From: Bostrychus sinensis
Lineage: Eukaryota; Chordata; Actinopteri; Gobiiformes; Eleotridae
Assembly: GCA_020698575.1 (NCBI GenBank)
Contig: CM036252.1
Span: forward strand, 33,229,659 to 33,293,658
Length of the DNA: 64,000 nt
Direction: 5' to 3'
This document shows, one piece after another, positions 22,321 to 34,498 of this stretch. The notes below the pieces were generated by a model. The model saw nothing but the letters and a program-made list of their open reading frames with translations, was not told the DNA's origin and did no database searches. The number at the start of each line of letters is the position of its first letter. The stretch's first letter is position 1. A program made the translations under genes and the position numbers.

Positions 22321-22816
22321 GCGCCTCAGCCTGGGACAGTTGGAGGTAATCTGGTCTGATCCCGGGGCATTAGCCGCTCTGTCCCAGCAGGTCACCTCTC
22401 AGGCTCAGTCTGGCCTCAAAACAACACCACTTCTGTTGTAGGACTATAGTCTGACAACACAGTGAAGAGTCTGAGGCTCTCTGAGCGTCTGCTGCCTGAC
22501 CTTTACATGTTGTGGTATTTTTGGTTTTATATTATTTTTATTGTTTTTATTTTACACGTGCACTGGCCATACTGTCTGTTACTGAAGCTTACTTTAGTTA
22601 CAGGCTACCACCAATAACACGTGTCTGTCATATTAACCCATTTAAGCCCAATTTTTTCCCTTAACATTAAAATATCAAAACCATATGTCATTAGTGCCCC
22701 AATAACAAAATCAGTTATTATTTTTCTTTCTTTTTCTTTCTTTTTTTTTTAATTTTTATTTTTTAAGTGGGTGAAAAACCTCAAAAGTGAACTGTGGGAC
22801 CACATGCTGTCTATCT

Positions 22817-23371
22817 AGGGTGACCACCTCAAAAAGTCCTAAAAGTGGCACAAGCTGTGCTATTTGGTACAAAGTGGGACTCGAAAAATTTATCTTTTGA
22901 TACACAAATCTAACTTATCAACTGTGATACAAGTTAGTACAGTTGTTAGAGCCTATAAAACATGTGTTGTGCTGTTTTCATCCTAAACACACACATTTTG
23001 CAAAGTCATGTTTTTACTAAGAATGTATTCATTGGAATAAAAAAGGTGGAATAGAAAAAAAATCAAAGCTCTCAGTCTGCATTTTCTTAAAACCAATCCA
23101 GCACAAAACAGCTCCAGGAGAGGCCAGTCCTGAAACACAGGGACAGAGCACAATAAACATATATTCAACCCAGTGAGATATAGGACACTCACAAATATTT
23201 ATTCTACATTTTACACAAGGAATAATGACTTACCTTGTTGTTCTTAACTTAAATCTCTCTTTTTATAAGCTCCACTGAGCACCAGTGAAAAAGAGGGAAA
23301 TTACCTTAAATAGGGAGACGGTGGGACAAATGTCTAAATGGCTGTGAAGTACAACCAAAATTGGGACACCC
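22817..23371. mobile_element. Miniature element with AGGGTGACCA / GGGACACCCT ends
   Basis: The left AGGGTGACCA and right GGGACACCCT form an imperfect inverted pair. The left end is the same as in the element at 1350-1750. It is non-coding. The target duplication is unclear. Confidence 0.4.
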
Positions 23372-23574
23372 TATGTGTATTGAATATAGGCACTTTTCAG
23401 GTATTTGGTTAATAATTTTTATAATATTGACTATTTGAGCATAGTAATTACTAAAAGTGTTTTACAGGTGTAAAATGATCATTTTAAGTAATAAAAGTAA
23501 TAATCTTAATTTGTGGGAGAGAGTGGGGATGGTTGTCACACTTTTCTACTTTTAGTGTTAATTACATTGCAACA

Positions 23575-24990
23575 AAAAGTTAAAAAAGCAGTCATCTGGA
23601 TTTGATTTTTAAAGTTAAAGACGTTTCACCTCTTATCCAAGAGGCTTTCTCAATTCTGTAATTAAACTGGTAAGAGAGCTGGTTTATCTGCTCCTAGGAA
23701 GGAGGAGTTAGACCTGAAACTAACTCCTATTGGTTCAGGAGACTATGAAAGGGCCTGAGTGGATTTGGGTCATTAGGAGTCCTTTGTCCTCAGCTGGAGT
23801 GAGAGTGGTTAACCCTCCCCAGCCTGGGCAGCTCCTTCAGATGTAAATGACCTGAGTGAAACTGGTTTGTTTTGTTTGAGTTTCAGAGACTGTTTTAAAC
23901 AGAAGGAAGGTTGTATCTGAGACCACCGTTTCTGTTTAAAGAAGATTGCTTCTTTCACTCCTCACTCAAACCATCCTTTCTCTCTGGCTAAGATTTGGAC
24001 CTCACTGTCCTCACAGGAGTGGTCTGTGTCCCTCAAGTGGAGGTGTACTGCAGATTCAGGTCCACTGGAGTTGGCCCTGCGGTGTTGGTATAACCGCTTG
24101 TGCAGAGGTTCTTTGGTTTCTCCAATGTACTGTTCATTACAGTTCTCACTGCAGTGAGTACACAACATTGCTCTGTTTGTAACTGGGAGTTTTCTCCTTG
24201 GGGTGAACCAGTTTTTGTCTGAGAGTATTAACAGGTTTGAAATAAACCGGAATGTTATGTTGGCTAAAAATCCTTTTAAGTTTCTCAGACAGGCCGGAGA
24301 TGTACGGAATGACTACATTGCTCCTTTTTTGGCTCTTGTTCTTGTTCTTTCCTGTCCTGTTTTCTTGTCCTTTTGGATTTGGAGAAGGCCCAGTTAGGAT
24401 ATCCAAAGGTTGTGAGGGTTTGGCAGACAGGTTGCTCTTCTTTCCTCCTTCCCTCAGAGCTTGTGGGAACCTCTTGGGCTCTGTGCTGCAGTGTCCTGAT
24501 CACACCGAGTTTGTGCTGTAGTGGGTGGTTTGAATCAAATAACAGGTAGTGGTCTGTGTGAGTGGGCTTCCTGTACACTTCCACATGGAGCTGCCTGTCT
24601 TCTCCAATGATAACTGCACAGTCTAAGAAGGCTCGGCTGTTCTCCTTGGCATCCTCACGAGTGAACTTGATGTTCTGGTCCACAGCATTAATATGTCCTG
24701 TGAAAGCCTCCACTTCCTGGATGTTGATCTCCACCCAGGTGTCGTCCACATATCTGAGGTCGTACCTGAGAATGAGTCAAGAGCTCTCCTCTAAACTTCC
24801 TCCATGTACAGATTAGCCACAATGGGGGAGACTGGGGAGTCCATAGCACAGCCATGTTTTTGCCTGTAGAAGTTTCCTCTGAACTGGAAATATGTGGTGC
24901 TGAGACACACCTCCAGTATTTAGCAGATGTGGTTCAGTGTCAGGTAGTGTTAATTACCCATCTTCAGAACATCTTTCAAGAAACATTCTT
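23575..24990 (-). mobile_element. Penelope-like retroelement, truncated
   Basis: On the minus strand the order is a reverse-transcriptase C-terminal half, with AMDSPVSPIVANLYMEE near 24810, the catalytic YVDDTWVEI near 24745, and the RKPTHTDHYLLFDSNHPLQH block near 24530. A GIY-YIG-type endonuclease follows (24168-23962) with NEQYIGETKEPLHKRLYQH. RT followed by GIY-YIG is diagnostic of Penelope-like elements. The 3' side carries the CCTCTTGGATAAGAGGTGAA motif common to fish copies. Frame breaks and loss of the 5' RT half make it inactive. Confidence 0.85.
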
Positions 24991-25934
24991 ATATTAAACA
25001 AAAGCTTAAGGTCTTGGCTTGAAGTGAGTGTCCCTTTCTTTTTTACACTTTATTATATTATAAAAAGTTATTACCCATCAGAGACACCATGAGCCACTGT
25101 GACAGTCAGCCCCTATTGTTATCAGTAAAATTTCAGTACAAAAAATAAATTTGAAAAAATATGTGTAACTTTTTTGCTTTTTGGAATAAAAAGACAAAAT
25201 ATGTTCTGAAATACATTATGATCAATGCCCATTGTGTTTATACTATAATTTAGAATGAGGTGATTTTTTATTAGAACTATATTCTGGGATGAGATGTAAA
25301 GTGCTGAAAAATACAGCCTTTACCAAAACCTATACTGTTTTATTTCATATGAGCATAATAACAGATTAATACAACAATGCTGTAGCCTTATCATTTATGA
25401 CTCATGTAACAACCAACCCCTGGATCAGTGAGACACCAGCCCCAACTGACCTCCTGACTAACACATGGCTTTAGCCTGCAAGCTATGAGATGACTGAACT
25501 TAAAGCTGTATCTCTGGGTTTTTGCAAAATGTTAGATTTTTCAGAAGCTACTAACCTGCAAGCTTTAAAACAGAAACAAAACCAATATGAAAAATTACTC
25601 AGACCCATAAACATGACAAATTATCTCCTCACCTAAGTGTTATTAGTTTATATGAAAAAAGGACCATTGTAAAATAAGCAGGATGTCCAACCAAGACTAT
25701 GCAACCTTGGTTTTCCCTTCAGGTCAAGTCTTTAACCCAGCCAGGGAAAGAAAGTGACCTCACACACACAGTCACAGGCACAGTATGTCTCAGTAGTAGG
25801 CCTATGTGTGCGCTGACTATAAGTCATACATGTACACGTGCACATACATGCACATGAGTTATGTGTTATGACTGTAGGAGGGGCAGGGTCAGGCTGCAGC
25901 TGCTCCAAATCTAAACTACTCCTCTTCTGTTAAA
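24991..25934. other. Intergenic, no gene seen
   Basis: No exon, RNA or repeat boundary was recognised. Confidence 0.35.
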
Positions 25935-26235
25935 CACAGACCTGGACAGGGGCGTTTTCAGGGTTGGAGATTTAGAGGTGCTCAGGTCCTTCTGAACCAA
26001 GAAGAAACAAACAAAAAACATACAGCATTGGTTACAATTGTAAGTTCTTGTCCTATGGAGCTTTTACAATGTTATATTTATAGCTGTCCATAGTGTGAGT
26101 ATGACTATGGTTACTACAGTGACAGTGTCTGACCCCTGATCACACATTTAAAAATAAAATTTAAGGTAGGGCCAGAGAGAACTCAACTTAGGGCTGCTGT
26201 AGCTCCCCTAAAAAAGCTCTAGCTGCACCTATGGG
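25935..26235. repeat. Dispersed repeat, copy 2 (first copy near 12660)
   Basis: It shares the block order described for 12660-12935 (GGGGCGTTTT, GAAGAAACAA, CACATTTAAAAATAAA, GGCCAGAGAGA). The family is unidentified and non-coding. Confidence 0.5.
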
Positions 26236-27590
26236 CCTGCACATGGCACTGAGGCCTTTTTTTACTCCAACACTATCTAACCTTTTACTTAAAGGTATTT
26301 TTAAAAATGGTAATTAGCATGTCAATTCAAATTTGACACCATGATAAAAAGATGAGATTTATTCAAATGTAGAACCATAAGTAGACAAAATGAGGAAGGC
26401 CTTATACAAAGATATCTTTAGAGAAAGTGAAGTCAGCAGCTGTTGTTCTCTGAATGCCTTTCTGCCAGCATCAGCTCATGACGTTTCTGTAAAGTTAACA
26501 GCCTGCTACACACAGAGGAAGCACAAAACTGTGCCTTCAGAATAAAAGCACTGGGGCTATTTTCCAATGTTTCAGCCCTCTCAGTTCACAGTCTGCTCTA
26601 ACACACTCCCTTTGAGTTTATGCTGAAACTGCATCATGACAAAATTGTCTGGAGGTTAGGATTCACCCAATATTCTCAGTATTTATAACGTTAATATTTA
26701 TCAAATAATTTTTTTGTGCACAAATTTTAGTGTAATCAAAGCACTAACAATGAGCATATTTTAATTTAAAAAGTAATACAGAGGTTCATAGAATACTTGC
26801 CAAAATCTGAGATCCAGAGCTCAGTTTTGTCTGAGGTATAGGCTGTGGTTAAAGTTCCCATCTGTGAGTAAAAACACATTATTAATGCTCTTTTATATAG
26901 CTACTGCATTTAATTTTGTATGTACATTTTCATGTGTGTATACATATACCTGATGGCAGTAAATAAAAAAATAAAAAAACAGTTTGCAATTTATGTTTTG
27001 GAAAATATGATAATACATTAAAAACAGTAAATTATAGACTGAACTTGTTTTTGTTCCCATTTTCCATCAGCTGACCTCAAAGAACTAAGACTTTCTCTAT
27101 CTACACAAAAGGCCTATTTCTCTCAAGTATTGTTCACAAATCTGTCGAAATCTGTTAGTGAGCACTTCCCCTTTGCCGAGATAATATTTTTATTCAGTAT
27201 TCATTTCATTTTACTCAGTCAGTGAAATATCACTCCCATTTACTGAAGGAGTAACCCTGTTACTGAGTGCAGCCCTGTTACTCCCATTACTGTAACAGTA
27301 ACAGGGTTGACAGTAACAGGGTTGCAAATCAGTACTGATTTTAGCTTTCTTTCAGGAATAGAGGCTCTTCATGGAATGTAATGTTACTGTTAATGTGTCT
27401 TATTCTGATAACAAGAATAACAGGACTGTATTTGTTAAAGTGACACACAGACATGGTTCATCAAAACTATAGTTTAAATGATGTTGATAAATAAATAAAC
27501 TATCAACAGTTACAGGAGACACATATCAAAACAGTACTACAAAAGAAACAGTGGCGTAAGTTGGTAATGAGGGGCCCCAGGGCAGGTTTT
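26236..27590. other. Intergenic, no gene seen
   Basis: The only structure seen is at 27245-27330, where CCCTGTTACT and AGTAACAGGG recur several times in both orientations and could fold into a small hairpin. The sequence is otherwise featureless. Confidence 0.4.
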
Positions 27591-27592
27591 CA

Positions 27593-27595
<3 letters not shown>

Positions 27596-27624
<29 letters not shown>
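27596..27624. repeat. (AT)n microsatellite
   Basis: About fourteen AT dinucleotides directly before the hAT remnant. Confidence 0.9.
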
Positions 27625-27627
<3 letters not shown>

Positions 27628-28790
27628 GGCCGGAATCAATAAAAAAAATTAACAAATTAATCGCGATTAATAATTACCAGTTATTAATCGTGATTAATCG
27701 TATTATGAATTCATGTACAAACACAAAACTGTAAATTTAGAACATTTATTTTGAATTAACCTTCACATACTTTACTGTAAAGTTGTGCAATGCAAACAAA
27801 ACTTGCAAAGAAAATAAATTAAGTCTCTTTGAGACCTGTAACTGAGACAAAGTTTGCCTAATAAATAAGGTACAACCAACAAATACACAAAACTTACCTA
27901 AAAAAGCATGTGTAATCTCTTTTAGAACTTTAACAAAAATAAGTTTAATTCTTCAATTAATAACAGCTGTTGTGGTTCACAACAGTGTAAATACTATGAA
28001 CTGTGTTACTCCAGTGGTAACTGAACTCATCCTTGCATAGACTGCACATAACTTTTGTTTTGTCTATTGCTGTCTGGTGATGATTTGAAGCAGAATTGTC
28101 CATTTAGCAATGAGTCTTTTTGGTCACTCATGTTGCTTTAGCTCGTTCACTTGTTGCATTAGGCTCGTTCCAGATGAACTGTGCCTCGCCTGGATTGTGA
28201 ACGAGAGTGCACGGCCGCAATGAGTGGAGGGGAAATACACCTGTACTGAAGTCTGTGGCTCAGATCACGCACCATCACGCCCCAAATCCACTTCTCGTGT
28301 GTGTTGGTTTATCCAGGTCAAAACTGTAACTTTAGTCTGTATTTTAAAAAAAAAAAAAAAAAAAAAAGAGGCGGGGGAAGAAGGAGAGGAGGGCAGTGAA
28401 GTGTCGTGCGTTACGTTTCTGATCAGCACTAAACTTAGATCCAATCACCTGTCCATTCACCGCTGACAGGTGTGCGTTTTCCCATCATGCACTGAGCCGT
28501 GCAGCCTCTGCAGTTGCTCCTGATGAACTGCGGCGGCTCAGGCGCTGGTCTCGTTTGGATCTCACGGTGACCGTCGCACTTGTGGCATCAGAGCAAGTCA
28601 GGAACAAGTCGGACACAAATCTAACCGGCGTGCACTGCGCACAGACCAACACTGATCGAAACTGCGCAGGTCTGGTTCATCTCGAACGCGCCTGATGGAT
28701 GGAAACGGAAATGTGTCGTCTTCTGCGCTCGTGCGGTGCATTTCTGCCCCGCTGGAAGACCCGTGAATTAACACAGAATTAAAGATTCTT
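27625..28790 (-). pseudogene. hAT-type transposon remnant with a BED zinc finger
   Basis: On the minus strand 28067-27987 reads DKTKVMCSLCKDEFSYHW, the start of a BED zinc finger of ZBED-like hAT transposases. The usual HxxxH half is degenerate and no catalytic core follows, so only the 5' part remains. The CpG-rich 28140-28760 part may be its 5' region. A poly-A run lies at 28347-28368. The outer borders are approximate. Confidence 0.45.
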
Positions 28791-29008
28791 CCTCACACAC
28801 GAACAGACATCATTTTTTGAGGCAGTATTGGTAAAATGGGACATTTAAACATAGGAAATATTTGGTATGAAAACACACTCAAATATAAAAAAACAACAAC
28901 CAATTAAACATTTAAATAAGCTGCAAATAACCATTATTAAGAAACACAAACTCTATTTTAATAATTGAATAAATATCAACAATATGGCTAAAGAAAATTT
29001 TACATTTT
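28791..29008. other. AT-rich spacer, no feature seen
   Basis: No recognisable feature. Confidence 0.3.
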
Positions 29009-29009
29009 T

Positions 29010-29250
29010 GCAGTGGCTCAGTTGGTAGAGCTGCTTGTCCACTAACCAGAAGGTTGGTGGTTCAAACCCCACTCCCACCATACTGTTGTTGTGTCCTTGG
29101 GCAAAACCCTTAACCCACCTTGCCTCCAGTGTCTGCGCACACACTGGTGTATGAGTGTGAGTGTGAATGGGTGAATGGTTCCTTGATGTAAAGCACTTTG
29201 AGTACACGTGGAGGTAGAAAATCGCTATATAAATGTGACCATTTACCATT
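29010..29250 (+). mobile_element. tRNA-derived SINE
   Basis: It opens with a tRNA-like head holding a Pol III A box (TGGCTCAGTTGGTAGAGC) and B box (GGTTCAAACCCC). A conserved SINE body follows (TTGTGTCCTTGGGCAA) and an AAAGCACTTTGAGT / CGCTATATAAATG tail typical of fish SINEs. Confidence 0.85.
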
Positions 29251-29665
29251 TATTTTGCAAAAAAACAAATTATGTTCTTGTTTTTAAAAGTTAGGCTATA
29301 ATGTTAAAGCCATTGTCCTCAACCTTTTTTGGCTCGCGGTCTACTTTTAAAGTCATCAAGACCAGGAGATCTAACTTTATTTATTATTTATTTATTTACC
29401 TATTATTTCTATTAGGCACAGCATGGTGGGCATTTATAAGAGTTATTATTATTGCAGCGGTTAAACATGAAATGAAAATAACCTCTTTAATAAAGTCACA
29501 TTTTATCAAACTAAAAATTATAAATGTTCATTATCAACTCTGGACAGGAATAACTGAATCTGATAAAGGTAGTATATAACATTTTGTCACTGATATTTAT
29601 AACATTCCATCATTTCCTAATACTGCAGATTATTATTGATTATGATAGCCCTATTATATTTATAT
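29251..29665. other. Non-coding spacer between two SINEs
   Basis: The part at 29310-29375 (TCCTCAACC..., TCTACTTTTAAAGTCATCAA) resembles one end of the element whose other type of end is at 38130-38216. No gene is seen. Confidence 0.35.
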
Positions 29666-29836
29666 GGGGGTGGCAGTAGCTCAGTTGGTAGAGACGCTTG
29701 CCCACTACCCTGCAGGTCGGCGGCTCAAGCCCCACTGCCAGCGCTACACTGTCGCAGCCACGCTTCCACTGAGGAGTGAATGAATAATGCAAAAGTGCTG
29801 TAAAATACTAATGTATTATTATTATTATTATTATTA
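29666..29836 (+). mobile_element. tRNA-derived SINE, internally shortened
   Basis: A tRNA-like head (GTAGCTCAGTTGGTAGAGAC, GGCTCAAGCCCC) is followed by a short body (GAGGAGTGAATGAATAAT) and a TTA microsatellite tail at 29813-29836. Confidence 0.85.
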
Positions 29837-30560
29837 GGCCTGAGCCAGCAGGAACCACCAGCGAGGGACTATTAAGACTGATGCGTTCTGTTATTTCACA
29901 ATCTTTAGGCAAAAATTTGACCCCCTGAACATAAATGAGAAGTTATAATTTTATTTGACCTAAAATTCAAGGTTGGCAAAAAATTTAATGTAGTGAAGTC
30001 CACAAAAAAATAACTATTCAGCTCATGTAAAATACATTTTATAAAGCTATGTACAATGTACAGCTGTAAAAGTAATCAACAGTGTCCACTATAAACTCGA
30101 GGAGAAAGACCAATCCAATTTATACATTTTATTCAGTAGTTTTAATTATTTTGGATAAATCATTAGGTAAATTGATACAATCTATAAGGTGGTCAGTGAT
30201 CTGAAATAAAAAAAACAACACAGCATAAAAAAGTAAAGAGTACAAAGCAATACAATTACTTATATATGAAAAACAGCACAGCAAAATGAAATGGAAAAAA
30301 AAGAAATGAAAAACAACACAGCATAAAAAACAAAAGAGTACAAAGCAATACAGTTAGTTATATGCAGGCTTGAGACTGTCTCCAACAGAACATGGACAAA
30401 AAGTAACACAGGAAATTCATGTGATATCAGTATAAATGAATAATATATGCCTAGAAATGTATCCATCTGTGTGGAAGCTTCAGCTGTCACAATTTATCAC
30501 CAAGATATTATTAGTTACTTAGACATGCCCTAATTCCCACATTGCTAGCCAGTTACCGAT
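29837..30560. other. AT-rich sequence, no gene seen
   Basis: A local near-duplication involves ACAGCATAAAAAA, GAGTACAAAGCAATACA and TTATAT blocks at about 30218-30265 and 30315-30365. It may be the 3' flank of the Helentron. Confidence 0.4.
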
Positions 30561-33330
30561 CTAAGTTGTTCTAAGTTGAAAAGAACATGCAATTCCTTCA
30601 TGGTCACTGAAATATGTTGGAACAACTTCCAAGTCTATGTCATATTTTATAGATTTGGCATAGAAATGGTCAATTAATGTACCTTTTTCTGTCGTGAGAG
30701 TTGTGACATACTGAACACATCCTTTGTCTGTCATGAATTTGCACATTGTTGATGATTTTAGTGTGTCATCATTGAAATCTCCCCTAAGAACAATTGAGTC
30801 ACTTTGCAAATGTAGCCAATTTAAAAGTTTCTCAGCGTTCCTTTTAAACAGGAACACTGGATATGATGGTGGACGATAAAGCACTGCAATGAATATTTTG
30901 AGGTCAGCATGATGGTAAATTAAACATTCCAAACTGAATTTGGGTACTGAGATGTGGTAGTTGGTGTTCTCTGCACAGTACACTCCAACTCCACCGTGTT
31001 GTTGACCTTCGAGTGAAATGAGGGCTGGGTGTTTGCTGTCCTGTCCTCATATGACAGACTATGAGGACAATTATAAAAACAATATCCCTCTAAGTCAACT
31101 GTATGAAGTGGTGAATTTGCAGTTAACCATGTTTCAGTCACAGCAATGCAGTCAGGCTGTAAATGCTGTGTACACGTAGCCAAATCAGGCACATGATGTC
31201 ATAACCCTTGAACATTCATCAAAAACAAGATTAACATGGTGGTAGTCTTTCTGACGTGTGACATATCCTGTAGTAAGAATGGTGGCATGCTTTGCAATGC
31301 GCGTTTAACACTGTCATTACAGTATATTGCCTTTTCGTCAAAGCCCTAGATAATACGACCATCCAAGCTTTTTATCGGACTCAAGGCCACATATGATTGT
31401 CCTGCTTGAAATACTTTTTTCAGGGACACCACGGCTTTATCAACAGTCAGTCCCTGTACCTTATAGACTGTACAGGCCCATGCAAGTGTCAGAGGGTATT
31501 GACGTCGTTTTCTACCTTTGATAGTAGCCCTCTCCTCTTCTGGCTCTATTCTGGTAGAATTTATCAAAGCCTGTGTACGAGATGGATATTTCTTCCGTCT
31601 CTGTGTGCCAACCTTGTTGTCATCAAATCAAACATACACATCTTCTGGAAGGCCATCTTTATGCGTATCAGCAATATGTATCACAGTTCCACATACACCA
31701 TTGACCAGACCACCCGCCACATCAATGTTTTTATATAACATAACTCATGCAGAAACACCTAATAATAGTTTTTCCTGCAGGCATGTGAGGTTTGCTTTCC
31801 TGTGATCGCTCATTTGTTTTTCCATTTTCCCAGTTTTCTTGTTGCTGTGAAAATCTTGTGCATCTATTTCTGTGTAGTTGGGACATGTATCTTTGAGCTG
31901 ATTGAAATTGAAATGACAGTTTCTTTTTTTCTTTTTTCTTTTTTTTTTTTTGCATCTTTTAGAATGTTGCTCCACTCGATAAAAGTAAATCTTGCCAATT
32001 GGATGCAACGGGGACATCAATACCAGTTTAAAAAAAATGTGCCATCTGTAATCAAAAATGCGTGCTGACAAAACTGGACTATTTTGTAAAAGTGCGCATC
32101 TCTCTGCATACGCTAAACTTTCAGCAGTTTCTGTTCTTCCAGCTTGCTTCAAAATTGTATTTAAAAGGCTTCCCAACCTTAAATCTGCAGGGGAAAAAGT
32201 ACAAAAGAAAGCAGGTTTCCCAAGGTTACACACAAGAGCTATCACATATTTTTTTCTTCCCTGCCAAAAAGCTGGAGTACCTCTAATTTCTCACATATAA
32301 TGATGCCCATCATCTGACTGCACAATGTCCTTCAAGGATTCAACAATATCTTGAGCAGGATCATTTGGGGCTGTTGCGCTTCTGTGTCCTTTTCGTAGAG
32401 CAACAGACACTTGTGAAATAACCTGGTGAACTTCTGACATGTACTGTGCAAAAAATATGTATTCAACACTTCTTGCAAATCTGCCATCTGCATGTAGAAT
32501 TCTGTTATTAAAATACCATGCCAATGTCAAGTGATGTTTTCTGGGTGTGTGAAAAGTACTATTTCCTTTTGAGAAAAGATCTGGAAAAGACTTTGCTTCA
32601 TTGGTTTTATCAGCCAGTAGCTTCACAGGATTGTTTCCTTCAGCAGGCGCCAGATTCAATATGTCTTCAAAATACTGATCCAGTGCTTCTTGACCAAGAT
32701 TGACTAGCATTGCACATGTGTCTTGATAGATGCAATGTTGCTGCCTGTCATGCAGTGTCTCATCTTCAACATCTTCAGCATCTTATGAGCATTTACTTTC
32801 TTTGACGTTGCTCTTAGCATCTTCTGCTTTGCTCTACTGTTCCCTTTCAAACTCATTGTACCATTCTTCATTGAACTCTATGTCTTTATAATATTTATTG
32901 TTTTCCTTCAAGTATAGAAGTGCTTCTTTTAAGTGCATAGTATCTACAAATTGATATTCATAGTGTCCTTTGTAAGTTAGTTTGCACTTTAATTTAATTC
33001 ATAAAAGACAACCTTCCATGTTTGATCGTGGCAGCAAATCAACAACAACATTAGCTGGCACACATGTTACTGAACCATGAACACCATTCTGACCCCCTTT
33101 AGGTAGTCCTAAAACCTTCATAAACGGAATGTTAAGGGCAAGCAAATCTTTTTCTAGATGATTCAAATATGACAGTTCATGAGGAAAAGGGTCAAGCCGT
33201 AAACTGTTGCCCCACCAATCTGATGGGATTTGACCTCTGTGGATCTTACAATGACAAGTACCACAAATCCACAGCTCACCTCTTGATTCTTCAAATTGGC
33301 ACTGTAAGGCATCTAAAACAATACAATATT
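30561..33330 (-). mobile_element. Helentron (Helitron with endonuclease domain), degenerate
   Basis: Minus-strand blocks appear in the order expected for a fish Helentron. An N-terminal region with WICGTCHCKIHRGQIPSDW and HELSYLNHLEKDLLALNIPF lies at about 33290-33100. A pre-Rep block follows (YFNNRILHADGRFARSVEY, 32710-32291). The rolling-circle helicase-like domain has LGKPAFFCTFSPADLR, then NSPVLSARIFDYRWHIFF and YFYRVE (32245-31970). A PIF1 helicase C-terminus has LAWACTVYKVQGLTVDKAVV and SYVALS (31567-31346). Last is an endonuclease/exonuclease domain (31192-30561) with CIAVTETWL, VLYRPPS, VLRGDFNDD and FSDHEGI. Internal deletions and frame breaks mean it is dead. The terminal hairpin was not located. 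Confidence 0.8.
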
Positions 33331-34498
33331 GTTACTATCAATTCTAAAAATTCTTGAAAATAACATACATCATACATACATAACAACACACATTTAATTT
33401 GTAAACATACATATTGGACCATCCCAACCCCTGCTCCTGCTTTGGACGCTGAGTTTGTCACAGCCACAAATTGTCATCCAGGTCATTATTATGGAGTTAT
33501 ATAAACCATTAAGTAGTGGAAATTTACAACCCATGGTGTAATGTAGGTAGCCTGTGACACGGCCATTATGTTATATGCCCCTTTATTCTGATGTCATCAA
33601 CATTTAACCACACCCACTAAATTGCATCCCCTAGTGGCAGTTACACTAAACTACGATCAGCAACCAAATTAAACTCTATTAGGCGGTGGACCGAAGCCGT
33701 CTATCTGCTTTCGTTAGTGAAAATATAGATCTCCATCGAGGGAGGACACAGAATTTCACATATAGAAAGTGTATATTATCCTCAGTTATATTATGATTGT
33801 CGCCACTTGAAAATCTTGCACATTTTTACAAACGCAATACATTTAGCTCATTATTTTATCAGGCAAACGCCGCAGCCGATTACACTTCATGAACCAATAG
33901 TGCGCTCAGATTTTGACGACTGACCAATCAGATGTGCCCTATGGCAGCTGTTCGACTGACAGAAGCAGGATCACGTGACTACAGGGACAAGTCTCTATCT
34001 CCATGCAGTATAATAGCGACATTCTTCTTTCTAATTGCCTCTTTTTCCTCACGTGATTGCATGCTTAAATGATTTTGCTTCGCACGTTGCTATCACAGGA
34101 CAGTAAAGAAATATAAGTCATTAAGCCTATATCTTTAGCAATAGAGCAGGGCACCAGGATACTAACAGTTGAATAGGTTTTGAATTGAATTTCTAAATAA
34201 AGAGCCACCTTACGTGACGTGCAATCGTAAAAGTTACAATTATAAACACTCTAATAGCTTTATAATACAGTATAGACTGTCTAATATCAGAATTTGTCAT
34301 AATCTCTCTGTCTTTCTTTACAGATACAGAAGTTAAACAGGAGTTCCAGTGTAATTATAAAAAAACTTATAAATAAAATTCTCCACTTTTCTTAGCTCTT
34401 TTTTTATCTTGATTAAACACATTCATAGTCTCTTGTAGCAGCGTATACCTCTACTACACTCATTTAGGCTATGTGTTTGCATCTGAAGTGTCAATATA
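33331..34498. other. Intergenic, no gene seen
   Basis: No exon or RNA is recognised. The part next to 33330 may be the 5' side of the Helentron. Confidence 0.35.

Noticed and set aside
29010..29080. Possible tRNA gene
   Set aside because: The tRNA-like head is fused to a SINE body and tail and the cloverleaf is degenerate; same reasoning for the copies at 29666 and 42575.
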